Shown here: positions 33,701 through 41,750 of the stretch, piece by piece
Layout of the letters: every line of letters begins with the position of its first letter
Position numbering within the stretch: the first letter of the stretch is position 1
NCBI GenBank assembly: GCA_021785935.1
Contig: JAJYOG010000012.1
Span: forward strand, 1-44,606
Direction of reading: 5' to 3'
DNA length: 44,606 bases
DNA from: Actinomycetes bacterium
GTDB taxonomy: Bacteria > Actinomycetota > Thermoleophilia > BMS3ABIN01
Translations under genes and position numbers: made by a program
The notes under the pieces: model-generated
Told to the model about the DNA's origin: nothing
The model's input: only the letters and a program-made list of their open reading frames with translations
The model's database searches: none

Positions 33701-34597
33701 ATGAACCGTCTTTTATATATAGCCATATTTTTGGTATTGATTGTGGCCGCTGCCGTCGCCGGCTGGCTGGGTCTCGGCTGGGTTCAGCAAACGCGCGCGA
33801 ACCTGGACCTGAGCGCCGCCAACACCCACATTGAAAACGCCAACCGCCTGATGGCGGATATCAGCGTGGCTCAGATGAGTTCCGAAACCTTCTCCTCACT
33901 CGACAAGATCGCCGGCGCCGCCGCGGCCGTCGAAGCGATGTCGCCTCTGCTTGATCAGGCTGCCGTCGAGGTCAAAGGCGCCCAGGATGATGCGGGCTCG
34001 GCCGCAGAACATCCATTGCTTCCCGATTGGTATCAAAAGTATCTGCAAAAGAAGGAAGAGACCGCCTCGGCGCGGTCGCAACAGATAGCAGTCCTCTCTG
34101 GAACCGCGACCAAGCTGCGGGAGCTTTACGCCGCCGGTCCGGCTATTTTCAGCGCCACCCAGGAAATGGACCGGCTGTTCGGCCAGTTTCAGGTGGCCAT
34201 GGGCATCGTCCAGTCCAATCCGCGTGAAGCCAGCGCCACCCTGAACCAGATTGCGCAGTCTTTCACCCAGGTGCAAAGTCAGCTCGGCCAGGCCAATGCA
34301 CAGGGCAGTTTTGAGATATTGCCCGAGCTGTCAAAAATAGCCGCCGACAACGCTGAATTGTCAACCCTGGCGGCCCGCCTGGCGGACGCAGCCGGCGCCG
34401 GCGATCAGGCCACGGCACAGCAGATCGCAATCCAGCTTGAACAAAAATTGCTCACGACCTCGATCGGGAGCAACGCCATCGATCCCTGGTGGCAGTCACA
34501 GATCCAGCCACTGCAACAGCAGTACACCGATCTGCAGGCACAAGAGGATGCCCTCGACCGGGAGTCGGCGATCCTCTTCACCCAAAAAGACGGCTAA
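33701..34597 (+). CDS. Membrane-anchored helical protein of unknown function
   Basis: No family recognised. A 298-residue protein with one N-terminal membrane anchor (about residues 4-25) followed by an Ala/Gln-rich, almost entirely helical extracytoplasmic part with several heptad-like stretches (MADISVAQMSSETFSSLDKIAGAAAAVEAM; LEQKLLTT to the end). It follows the HExxH lipoprotein with no gap and may be its partner or scaffold. Its stop codon overlaps that of the convergent dus gene (CTAA at 34594-34597). Confidence 0.65.
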   Translation: MNRLLYIAIFLVLIVAAAVAGWLGLGWVQQTRANLDLSAANTHIENANRLMADISVAQMSSETFSSLDKIAGAAAAVEAMSPLLDQAAVEVKGAQDDAGSAAEHPLLPDWYQKYLQKKEETASARSQQIAVLSGTATKLRELYAAGPAIFSATQEMDRLFGQFQVAMGIVQSNPREASATLNQIAQSFTQVQSQLGQANAQGSFEILPELSKIAADNAELSTLAARLADAAGAGDQATAQQIAIQLEQKLLTTSIGSNAIDPWWQSQIQPLQQQYTDLQAQEDALDRESAILFTQKDG

Positions 34598-35571
34598 CTG
34601 CCGCCCAGCTCTCCACGGATCAGGCGCTCGGCCTCTGTGAATCCCTCGGTTCGCCTGAGCGAATCACGCAACGATGCGCCAGGCTTATATGGTTTCAGGT
34701 ACCATCCGTAATATTTACGCATATACCGCCCGGCACGCTCATCGCCCATTTCTGAGACGACGTCGCGCCAGAATATTTTCATCTCCGCAAGAACATCTTC
34801 GAGATCGCGGTGGTGAGGCTCGGCCCCGTTCAGCAGGTCCTCGAAAATCCACGGATTCCCCAGCGCCGCGCGGCCGACCATGACAGCCTCGCAGCCGCGC
34901 GCCAGCAGGCTCTCCGCCTCCGCGGGACCAGAGATGTCGCCACTGGCAATCACAGGGATGGAAAGTTTTGCCGCCAGTTCGGCGCTGACATCGTGAGCCG
35001 CCTTCCCCTTCTGTCCCTGGGACGCCAGCCGCGGATGAATGCAGATTGCCGCGGCGCCGGCCGCTTCAAGGCGCTGGGCAAATGTTAGAGCGGTCACTTC
35101 CCGTGATAGACCGGAGCGAATCTTGACGGTCACTGGCACCTTCACCACGGCAACCACGGCAGCGGTCAACCGCGCCGCCAGCCCGGTGTCGGCCATCAAA
35201 GCCACACCAGCTCCGGTTTTGACCACTTTCCTGACCGGGCAGCCCATATTGATATCGATGATGTCCGCGCCAGCCGCGGCTGCGAACGCCGCCGCCGCCG
35301 CCATGATTTCCGGCCTGGCGCCAAAAATCTGCACCGCCACGGGATGCTCATCCGCGATCGGATCCAGCATGGCCTGTGTCCTTGGATTACGATAAGCGAT
35401 GCCATGACTCGAAACCATCTCCGTGGTCATCAGCGCGGCGCCAAAACGCCGGGCCTGGAGGCGAAAGGCGTGGCCGCTGATGCCGGCCATAGGCGCCTGC
35501 ACAATGCGGTTTTTAAGGCGCACGGCACCTATATTGAAGGATTCACTGATATGTGACGAAGTATGCGGCAT
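34594..35571 (-). CDS. dusB: tRNA-dihydrouridine synthase
   Basis: A 325-residue FMN-dependent TIM-barrel enzyme that reduces uridines in tRNA D-loops. Motifs: VQAPMAGISGHAFRLQARRFGA, VQIFGARPE, the catalytic cysteine in DINMGCPVRKV, VKIRSGL, and IASGDISGPAEAESLL with MVGRAALGNPWIFED (FMN phosphate binding). The HPR segment is followed by LASQGQKGK instead of the usual TRxQxYxG, a small divergence. Length and motifs fit DusB; the paralogue label is by similarity. The start codon overlaps that of the divergent ABC gene region (CATG), so promoters must lie inside one or both genes. Confidence 0.9.
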   Translation of the reverse strand: MPHTSSHISESFNIGAVRLKNRIVQAPMAGISGHAFRLQARRFGAALMTTEMVSSHGIAYRNPRTQAMLDPIADEHPVAVQIFGARPEIMAAAAAFAAAAGADIIDINMGCPVRKVVKTGAGVALMADTGLAARLTAAVVAVVKVPVTVKIRSGLSREVTALTFAQRLEAAGAAAICIHPRLASQGQKGKAAHDVSAELAAKLSIPVIASGDISGPAEAESLLARGCEAVMVGRAALGNPWIFEDLLNGAEPHHRDLEDVLAEMKIFWRDVVSEMGDERAGRYMRKYYGWYLKPYKPGASLRDSLRRTEGFTEAERLIRGELGGS

Positions 35572-35579
35572 GCTAGAAT
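35571..35579 (+). promoter_or_regulatory. Extended -10 element for the ABC-2 exporter
   Basis: TGCTAGAAT matches the TGnTATAAT extended -10 form, with a weak -35 (TGTGAC at 35552-35557). The expected transcription start (35586-35588) coincides with the ATG at 35588, suggesting a leaderless mRNA. Confidence 0.4.
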
Positions 35580-35587
35580 ACGCTCAC

Positions 35588-36382
35588 ATGGCTGACCTAG
35601 TGCTCGAAACACACAATCTCACCAAAGAGTTTATCAGGCGCAAGGGTCTTTCTTCGCCCCGGAACCCACTCGAAAAGAAAGTTTTCACCGCCGTCAGGGA
35701 TATTAACCTGTCAGTTGAGCGAGGGGAAATCTTTGGGCTGCTGGGACCGAACGGAGCCGGCAAGACTACTCTGACCAAGATGCTGTGCACCCTCATTCTG
35801 CCCAGCCGCGGCACGGCCGCCGTCTGCGGTTTCAACCTGGCCAAACAGCAGGGTAAGGTCAAATCCAAAATAGCGCTGATCTCGAGCGAGGAACGAACTT
35901 TTTACTGGCGCCTGACCGGCAGGCAGAACCTGGATTTTTTTGCTGCCCTGCATGGCATCCCCAAGAAACTGGCGGCCCGCCGTATTGTAGAGGTCCTGGA
36001 GATTGTCGAAATGACGGACGCGGCCGACCGCCGTTTCCAGGAATATTCCACCGGGATGAAACAGCGGATGGGATTGGCCCGGGGCCTGCTCGCGGATCCG
36101 GAGATTTTCTTCATGGACGAGCCCACCAAGGGACTTGACCCGATCGCCACCTGGCATCTTCATGAATTCATCCGCGGCACTCTCGCCGCCGCTGGAAAGA
36201 CCGTAATCGTGGCTACCCACCACCTGGCCGAGGCCGAGCAGATCTGCGACCGCATCGGCATCATGATCGCCGGTGAGATGCTGGCGAGCGGTCCGGTCAA
36301 GGAACTGACGGGTGACGCCTCGCTGGCGGATTTCTTCCGCAACCTGGTCGAGCAGACCATGGTTGAACGGCTGGATAGTTAG
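35588..36382 (+). CDS. ABC transporter ATP-binding protein (ABC-2 exporter)
   Basis: From the ATG at 35588, 264 residues: Walker A GPNGAGKTT, Q-loop region SEERTFYWRLTGRQNL, signature YSTGMKQRMGLARG, Walker B IFFMDEPTKGLDP and switch His in VATHH. This is the drug/NodI-type ATPase family that works with ABC-2 permeases such as the next gene (six bases away). An ATG at 35570 would add six residues, and a longer open frame to 35423 lies antisense to dusB and is not credible. No RBS precedes 35588. Substrate unknown. Confidence 0.9.
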   Translation: MADLVLETHNLTKEFIRRKGLSSPRNPLEKKVFTAVRDINLSVERGEIFGLLGPNGAGKTTLTKMLCTLILPSRGTAAVCGFNLAKQQGKVKSKIALISSEERTFYWRLTGRQNLDFFAALHGIPKKLAARRIVEVLEIVEMTDAADRRFQEYSTGMKQRMGLARGLLADPEIFFMDEPTKGLDPIATWHLHEFIRGTLAAAGKTVIVATHHLAEAEQICDRIGIMIAGEMLASGPVKELTGDASLADFFRNLVEQTMVERLDS

Positions 36383-36388
36383 CAAACC

Positions 36389-37207
36389 ATGTTGACAATG
36401 AGAAAACCGCTGGCTTTTTTAAAAAAGGACTTCCTGATGGAGGTCAGCTACCGCTTTTCCTTCGTGCTGCAGTTTGCCAGCATCTTTTTCTCAGTGGTCA
36501 TGTTTTATTTCGTGGCCAAACTGCTTGGAGAAGCGCCATCGGTGCAAAAAAGCCTCAGCGAATATGGCGGCAATTATTTTTCCTTTGTCCTCATCGGCAT
36601 CGCTTTCTCCAACTTCCTCTCCGTGGGGCTCGGGAGTTTCTCCACGAACATCCGCTCGGAACAGATGCTCGGCACCCTTGAGGCGATGCTGGTCACGCCG
36701 ACGCGCCTGTCAAATATTGTCCTTTCCTCGTCACAGTGGAGTTTTGCGTTCACCTCCCTGCGGGTCGGTGTCTATCTTTTAATTGGCGGCATCTTCTTTG
36801 GCGTCAGCTTCTCCGGCGCCGCAATCATTCCGGCGCTACTGGCCCTGGTACTGACCGTGGTCGCCTTCTCCAGCCTCGGTATAATCTCAGCAAGCTTCAT
36901 CATGATCTTCAAACGCGGCGATCCCATCGCTTTCGTGCTCTCGACCTCGTCAACCCTGCTCGGCGGTGTCTATTACCCCATCAGCATTCTGCCAGACTGG
37001 ATGCAGACCGTTTCCTACCTCTTCCCGATTACCTACTCGCTGAGGGCCATCCGCCTGTCACTCCTGCAAGGGGCGGGTTTCAGCGAAGTCGGCGGCGACC
37101 TGCTGGCGCTGATCATCTTCTCGCTGATCACCCTGCCTATCAGCCTGGCCTGTTTCCGTTATGCCGTCAGGCGAGCGAAACGGGACGGGAGCCTGGCGCA
37201 CTATTAA
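36389..37207 (+). CDS. ABC-2 type transporter permease
   Basis: A 272-residue permease with six predicted helices and the ABC-2 features FVLIGIAFSNFLSVGLGSFSTNIRSEQMLGTLEAMLVTPT (coupling helix region) and LLGGVYYPISILPDWMQTVSYLFPITYSLRAIR. It follows the ATPase by six bases; the two form a simple exporter. The second ATG (36398) is an equally possible start. Family members export drugs, lipids or polysaccharides; nothing here decides which. Confidence 0.9.
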   Translation: MLTMRKPLAFLKKDFLMEVSYRFSFVLQFASIFFSVVMFYFVAKLLGEAPSVQKSLSEYGGNYFSFVLIGIAFSNFLSVGLGSFSTNIRSEQMLGTLEAMLVTPTRLSNIVLSSSQWSFAFTSLRVGVYLLIGGIFFGVSFSGAAIIPALLALVLTVVAFSSLGIISASFIMIFKRGDPIAFVLSTSSTLLGGVYYPISILPDWMQTVSYLFPITYSLRAIRLSLLQGAGFSEVGGDLLALIIFSLITLPISLACFRYAVRRAKRDGSLAHY

Positions 37208-37386
37208 CGATCGCGGTCGACCATGCGTCCACGGCCAACCATGGTTCCACTTTCAGCCGCCAGAGTCTACAATTAGCTCAACAATGTTTTTTTGGCAAAC
37301 TATTATCAAATCCGCTGCGAAGTTACCCCAGTTAAGCGGGCAAACATCCACTTGAGGTAAATAACCAAGAGTCCGAAAGCCTGTTC
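37208..37386. other. Intergenic region upstream of rpoN
   Basis: This 179-bp gap holds two short perfect palindromes (GGTCGACC at 37215-37222 and AACCATGGTT at 37237-37246). An A+T-rich tract with TATTAT near 37300 could be a -10, but no good -35 is spaced for it. No sigma-54 motif with correct spacing was found. Confidence 0.4.
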
Positions 37387-38778
37387 ATGGAACTCAAACC
37401 CACCCTGAAAACATCGCCGGCGGTAAGCCAGCAACTGGTCCTTTCCCCAAGGCTCTACCAGAGCCTCAGTATACTTCGCCTGGGCGCGCCCGAACTGCAG
37501 GAGCTGATCCAGAAAGAACTGGACGAGAACCCGACTCTGGAGATCCCGGAACCTTCAGACTTCGATATCGAGGCCCCCGCTTCGTCTGACCGGGAGCTAT
37601 GGGAGGATTACCTGGGAGCCAACCGCGGCGCTGATGGCAGCGGCCGGGGCGGAGACTTGACCGCCGCAGTCGACGCCAGCGATCTTACGGCCAGTCCCGT
37701 GACGCTCTCAGATCATCTCACCCTGCAGCTGGATCTTGCCAACCTGCCGGACGAGCAGCGGCGAATCGGCCTTGCCATCATAGGCAGCCTTGACGAAGAC
37801 GGCTACCTGCGCGAGCCGCTGGAACAGCTGTCGCAAACCATTAACCGCCCCGTCTCGGAGATCGAGGAAGTTCTCGCTGTCATCCAGCGCTTTGATCCAC
37901 CCGGCGTGGCGGCGCGTTCCCTTGAAGAATGTCTGTCCATCCAGCTCCGGCAGCTGAATGCCGGCGAAGTCTCCAGGCGGATTGCACGTGAATTCCTGCC
38001 GCAGGTCGCACGAGGCTCTTATGCTGAGATCGCCAGGACGCTGGGCGTCTCCGCCGCCAGGGTTCGCAACGCCGTGGAGCTGATTCGCAAGTTAAGCCCT
38101 TCGCCCGGTTCACTCTTCGACACAAGCCCGCTGGCTGCTACCATCATCCCCGACGTTTACGCCCGGCCCGATCGCGGCCGCGTCCGTATTCTTGCCAATC
38201 GCGAAATTCTGCCGTCGCTCAGGCTGAGCCGCATTTACCGGGATATGGCCAAAGCCGGCGGCAGTTCCGATCCCGAAACCTCCCGTTATATCAAGGAAAA
38301 GCTGGCTGAGGCTTCGCGTCTCATACGAGATATAGATCAACGGCGAGCGACGGTTACCAAAGTCGCCCGCGCCATCACTGAAGCCCAGCCCGACTTCTTT
38401 ACGCAAGGGCCGGGGCACCTGCACCCGCTGGGACTGGAAGAGATCGCCGACCGCCTCCAGGTGCATCCTTCAACCGTGAGCCGGGCCATCCTGGGAAAAT
38501 ACATGAGCACGCCATACGGAATCTTCGAGTTTCGCTATTTCTTTTCCGCGGGTTATACAACCTCGGGCGGTGAAGAGCTTGCATCCACCGCGGTCAAGCA
38601 AAGGCTCAGCGCCCTGGTATCTAATGAAGATACCCGAAAGCCGCTTTCAGACCAGAAAATCGCCGACCATCTCAGCGGCGAGGGCATTAGCATCTCACGG
38701 CGCACCGTAGCGAAATACCGGGAAGCCATTAGGATTCCACCCTCCTGGGACCGTAAGCGAGCGGCGGGCGCCTCTTGA
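37387..38778 (+). CDS. rpoN: RNA polymerase sigma-54 factor
   Basis: A 463-residue RpoN of normal length. Region I (residues 1-50) has the Gln/Leu-rich activator-interaction sequence SQQLVLSPRLYQSLSILRLGAPELQELIQ. The core-binding domain (about 110-250) follows, with PPGVAARSLEECLSIQL. Then come the HTH (HPLGLEEIADRLQVHPSTVSRAI) and near the C-terminus the RpoN box SRRTVAKYREA that reads the -24 element. The factor directs polymerase to -24/-12 promoters and needs an AAA+ activator, encoded two genes downstream. No strong RBS. Sigma-54 is rare in Actinomycetota. Confidence 0.96.
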   Translation: MELKPTLKTSPAVSQQLVLSPRLYQSLSILRLGAPELQELIQKELDENPTLEIPEPSDFDIEAPASSDRELWEDYLGANRGADGSGRGGDLTAAVDASDLTASPVTLSDHLTLQLDLANLPDEQRRIGLAIIGSLDEDGYLREPLEQLSQTINRPVSEIEEVLAVIQRFDPPGVAARSLEECLSIQLRQLNAGEVSRRIAREFLPQVARGSYAEIARTLGVSAARVRNAVELIRKLSPSPGSLFDTSPLAATIIPDVYARPDRGRVRILANREILPSLRLSRIYRDMAKAGGSSDPETSRYIKEKLAEASRLIRDIDQRRATVTKVARAITEAQPDFFTQGPGHLHPLGLEEIADRLQVHPSTVSRAILGKYMSTPYGIFEFRYFFSAGYTTSGGEELASTAVKQRLSALVSNEDTRKPLSDQKIADHLSGEGISISRRTVAKYREAIRIPPSWDRKRAAGAS

Positions 38779-38806
38779 CCGGGCGCCGGAATCTTCAGAC
38801 CGCAAT

Positions 38807-40315
38807 ATGTCAATAAACAGATCAAATATCAAAGTTGCCGCTCAGATCCGCGACGGTGTTCTGGTTGCGATCGCGGTTGTCGTCATAACCTATTTCCACT
38901 ACTATCCGCCGCATCTCGATTTCATGACGCACGAGAATTTTCACATCCTCCTGCGGCGGCTTTATTACATTCCCATCCTCTATGCCGCCTTCCGCTTTGG
39001 TATCAAGGGAGGCCTGTTAACATCGCTCAGCGTCACCGCGCTCTTCGTTCCCCACGCACTGATGTCGATGGGCGGGCTCTTTGACAGCGCGGCGCTGGAG
39101 AATCTCTTTGATGTAATCCTCTATAACATGATGGCGCTGATCACCGGCGCCGTCGTCGAGACCAAACGGCGCCAAGCCCAGCGTTATGAGGAAGTGCTCA
39201 AACTTAACAAGGAAATCGAGGATCGCGAAACCGCGATCCGGCACATGAAAGCCTACACCGAAAGCATCCTGAGCAGCGTCGGCAGCGGTGTCATCTCCTG
39301 CGATCGCCGCGGCATCATTGTCACCGTCAACCCCGCGGCGCGGCGTTTGCTTGCGCGAGGAGAAGAGGATCTCGTAGCGTTTCCCCTGGCGAAAGTCTTC
39401 GCCGGGCACGAGGAGCTGGCGCGCGCGGCAGAGCTGGTGCTGGCGGGGGATCAGGACCGCGCCACCCTGGAGACCGAACTTGAAGCCGACGGCCGCCCCC
39501 TGACCGTTGCTGTGAGAATTGCCCCTCACCGAAGCCGCGGCCGCAATGTGGGTGTGGTTATTACTCTCGAAGACCTCACCGAGGTCAAGGATTTAACCGA
39601 ACAACTGCTGCGCGCCGACAAGCTTTCCGGCCTGGGCGAGCTGGTGGCCGGGGTGGCTCACGAAGTGAGAAATCCCCTGGGCGTCATCAAGGCCAGCGTG
39701 CAGATGCTAGAACAGGAAATGGACCAGGGCTGCCAGGACGCAGAGCTCACCCATGTCATGGCCCAGGAAATCGACCGGCTTGACTCGGTGGTTAACGCTC
39801 TGCTTGACTTCGGCAGGCCCTCTGAGGCACAGTTTGGGCCTGTGGACTCCGCTCGTGTGTTGGGCGAAGTGGTTTTGCTCACCAAGCAGTTCGCCAAGCA
39901 GCAGCTAGTTAATGTGATTTCCGAAATGCCCGATGGACTGCCCGAGATCTGGGCTGACGAGGACAGATTGAAACAAATTTTTGTCAATCTCATATCCAAT
40001 GCGATCCAGGCCATGCCAGGGGGCGGCGACCTGACGATAAACGCCGCGGCCCGTGATGGTTACCTGCGGATGTTGTTCACCGACACCGGCACCGGTATCG
40101 CTCCGGAGGAAAAAGAACGCATCTTCGATCCCTTCCATACAACCCGGGCTGAAGGCAGCGGCCTCGGCCTCTCCATCGTGCATCGAATCGTCGACGCGCA
40201 TAACGGTTTTATCACCGCCGACAGCGAGCCGGGCAAGGGCGCTACTTTCACCGTTGGCTTACCGCTGGCCCGCTCGCGTGAGACGGCTGAGGCAGAAACC
40301 CAGGGAGGAAATTAA
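38807..40315 (+). CDS. Membrane sensor histidine kinase, NtrB/AtoS-like
   Basis: A 502-residue kinase. Four N-terminal membrane helices (about 12-115) are followed by a short linker, a PAS domain (about 148-260, SILSSVGSGVISCDRRGIIVTVN), HisKA with phospho-acceptor His285 in VAHEVRNPLG, and an HATPase domain with N box FVNLISNAIQAM, G1 DTGTGI, F box FDPFHTT and G2 GSGLGLSIV. It would autophosphorylate in response to a membrane or PAS-sensed cue and phosphorylate Asp53 of the regulator encoded next, three bases away. The arrangement rpoN-kinase-activator resembles PilS/PilR or AtoS/AtoC modules. The signal is unknown. Confidence 0.93.
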   Translation: MSINRSNIKVAAQIRDGVLVAIAVVVITYFHYYPPHLDFMTHENFHILLRRLYYIPILYAAFRFGIKGGLLTSLSVTALFVPHALMSMGGLFDSAALENLFDVILYNMMALITGAVVETKRRQAQRYEEVLKLNKEIEDRETAIRHMKAYTESILSSVGSGVISCDRRGIIVTVNPAARRLLARGEEDLVAFPLAKVFAGHEELARAAELVLAGDQDRATLETELEADGRPLTVAVRIAPHRSRGRNVGVVITLEDLTEVKDLTEQLLRADKLSGLGELVAGVAHEVRNPLGVIKASVQMLEQEMDQGCQDAELTHVMAQEIDRLDSVVNALLDFGRPSEAQFGPVDSARVLGEVVLLTKQFAKQQLVNVISEMPDGLPEIWADEDRLKQIFVNLISNAIQAMPGGGDLTINAAARDGYLRMLFTDTGTGIAPEEKERIFDPFHTTRAEGSGLGLSIVHRIVDAHNGFITADSEPGKGATFTVGLPLARSRETAEAETQGGN

Positions 40316-40318
40316 GCG

Positions 40319-41668
40319 ATGGCCGACTCAATACTCATCGTTGATGATGAAAAGAATATGCGTTTTGTCGTCAGACGGGCGCTGTCCGGAGCCGGGCACG
40401 ATGTGCGTGAAGCCGCCTCTGGCGAGGAGGCGCTTGAGAGCATCGGCAATGAGGCGCCGGACCTGGTAATCCTCGATCAACGCATGCCGGGAATGGGCGG
40501 CCTCGCCGCCCTCGGTGAGATCAAAAAGGGACAACCTGAGCTGCCGGTGATCATGCTTACGGCACACGGCAACGTCGAGAGCGCCGTCCAGGCAATGAAA
40601 GCCGGGGCCACCGATTATCTGACCAAACCGTTTGACGTCGAGGAATTAAAACTGACCGTGGCCAAGGCGCTCAACGTCACCAAACTTGTTCGCGAAGTCG
40701 ACTATCTACGTGGCGAACTCGACCGGAACTACGACCCGTCGGGGATCATTGGCGAAAGCACGCTAATGAAAGAAATCCTCGACACCGTTTCAAGGGTCGC
40801 CGCCTCAGATGCCAGCGTCATGATCTATGGCGAAAGCGGCACCGGCAAGGAGCTGATCGCCAGGGCTCTGCACACGCAGAGCGTACGCAAGAACAAGCCG
40901 TTTATCCAGCTGAGCTGCGCCGCCCTTCCCGAAACACTCCTTGAAAGTGAGCTCTTCGGATATGAGAAGGGAGCTTTCACCGGCGCCGCCGACTCCAAAC
41001 CCGGACGCTTCGAGCTGGCCGATACCGGCACCCTCTTCCTCGACGAGATCGGCGACATTTCCCTGACCGTGCAGGTAAAGTTATTGCGCGTCCTGGAGCA
41101 GATGAGCTTCGAGCGGTTGGGCAGCTCCAAGACTTTAAATGTAGATGTACGCCTGATCGGCGCCACCAACCGGGATCTGCCGGCGATGATAAAAACCGGC
41201 GAATTTCGCGAGGACCTTTTTTACCGCCTCAATGTCATCCCGATCAACCTGCCGCCGCTCCGTGAAAGGCGCGGTGATATCAAACTCCTGGCCGCTCATT
41301 TCCTCAAACGTTTCGCGCCCGGCAAAGAATTGTCGACCGAATCATTCCGGCTTCTGGAGGATTACCACTGGCCTGGAAACGTGCGCGAGCTGCAGAACAC
41401 CATCGAAAGGGCAACCATTCTCAGCCAAGGAGATATCATCGGCCCGGACGATCTTCCCGCGGAAATCACCCGCGGCGTTTCCCTGTCCGGCGACACCATC
41501 CGCCTGCCGGCGGAAGGCGTCGCCCTGGAAAAAGTGGAACGCGAGCTGATCGCCCAGGCTCTGAAGCGTACTGGCGGCAATCGCACCAAGGCCGCGGAGC
41601 TACTGGGAATCAGCCGCCATACCCTGCTGTACCGCATTGAAAAATACGGGATCAACGGATCAGCTTGA
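40319..41668 (+). CDS. Sigma-54-dependent response regulator, NtrC family
   Basis: A 449-residue activator with a complete three-domain layout. The receiver domain has acidic DD at 9-10, phospho-acceptor Asp53 in ILDQRMPG and a conserved Lys in LTKPF. The AAA+ domain (about 140-370) has Walker A GESGTGKE, the GAFTGA loop that contacts sigma-54, and Walker B TLFLDEIGD. The C-terminal Fis-type HTH is GNRTKAAELLGISRHTLLYRI. GGAGG lies ten bases before the ATG. All residues needed to remodel sigma-54 polymerase are present. Target genes are unknown; a near-consensus -24/-12 promoter lies 2.6 kb downstream. Confidence 0.95.
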   Translation: MADSILIVDDEKNMRFVVRRALSGAGHDVREAASGEEALESIGNEAPDLVILDQRMPGMGGLAALGEIKKGQPELPVIMLTAHGNVESAVQAMKAGATDYLTKPFDVEELKLTVAKALNVTKLVREVDYLRGELDRNYDPSGIIGESTLMKEILDTVSRVAASDASVMIYGESGTGKELIARALHTQSVRKNKPFIQLSCAALPETLLESELFGYEKGAFTGAADSKPGRFELADTGTLFLDEIGDISLTVQVKLLRVLEQMSFERLGSSKTLNVDVRLIGATNRDLPAMIKTGEFREDLFYRLNVIPINLPPLRERRGDIKLLAAHFLKRFAPGKELSTESFRLLEDYHWPGNVRELQNTIERATILSQGDIIGPDDLPAEITRGVSLSGDTIRLPAEGVALEKVERELIAQALKRTGGNRTKAAELLGISRHTLLYRIEKYGINGSA

Positions 41669-41693
41669 CGCTGACAAGTGACAAATGTATCCT
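41665..41693 (+). promoter_or_regulatory. Sigma-70-type promoter for the MacB-like operon
   Basis: TTGACG (41665-41670, overlapping the regulator's stop) and TATCCT (41688-41693) are 17 bases apart. Transcription would start near 41700, about 50 bases before the permease ATG. Confidence 0.45.
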
Positions 41694-41750
41694 GAATAGC
41701 AGCCTCATGAACTATTTTTGTCTCATTAGCCAGGAGCCTGGGAAGGTCTC

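Noticed and set aside
35423-35569. N-terminal extension of the ABC ATPase
   Set aside because: This part is antisense to dusB and has no ABC-family residues; the domain begins after 35588.
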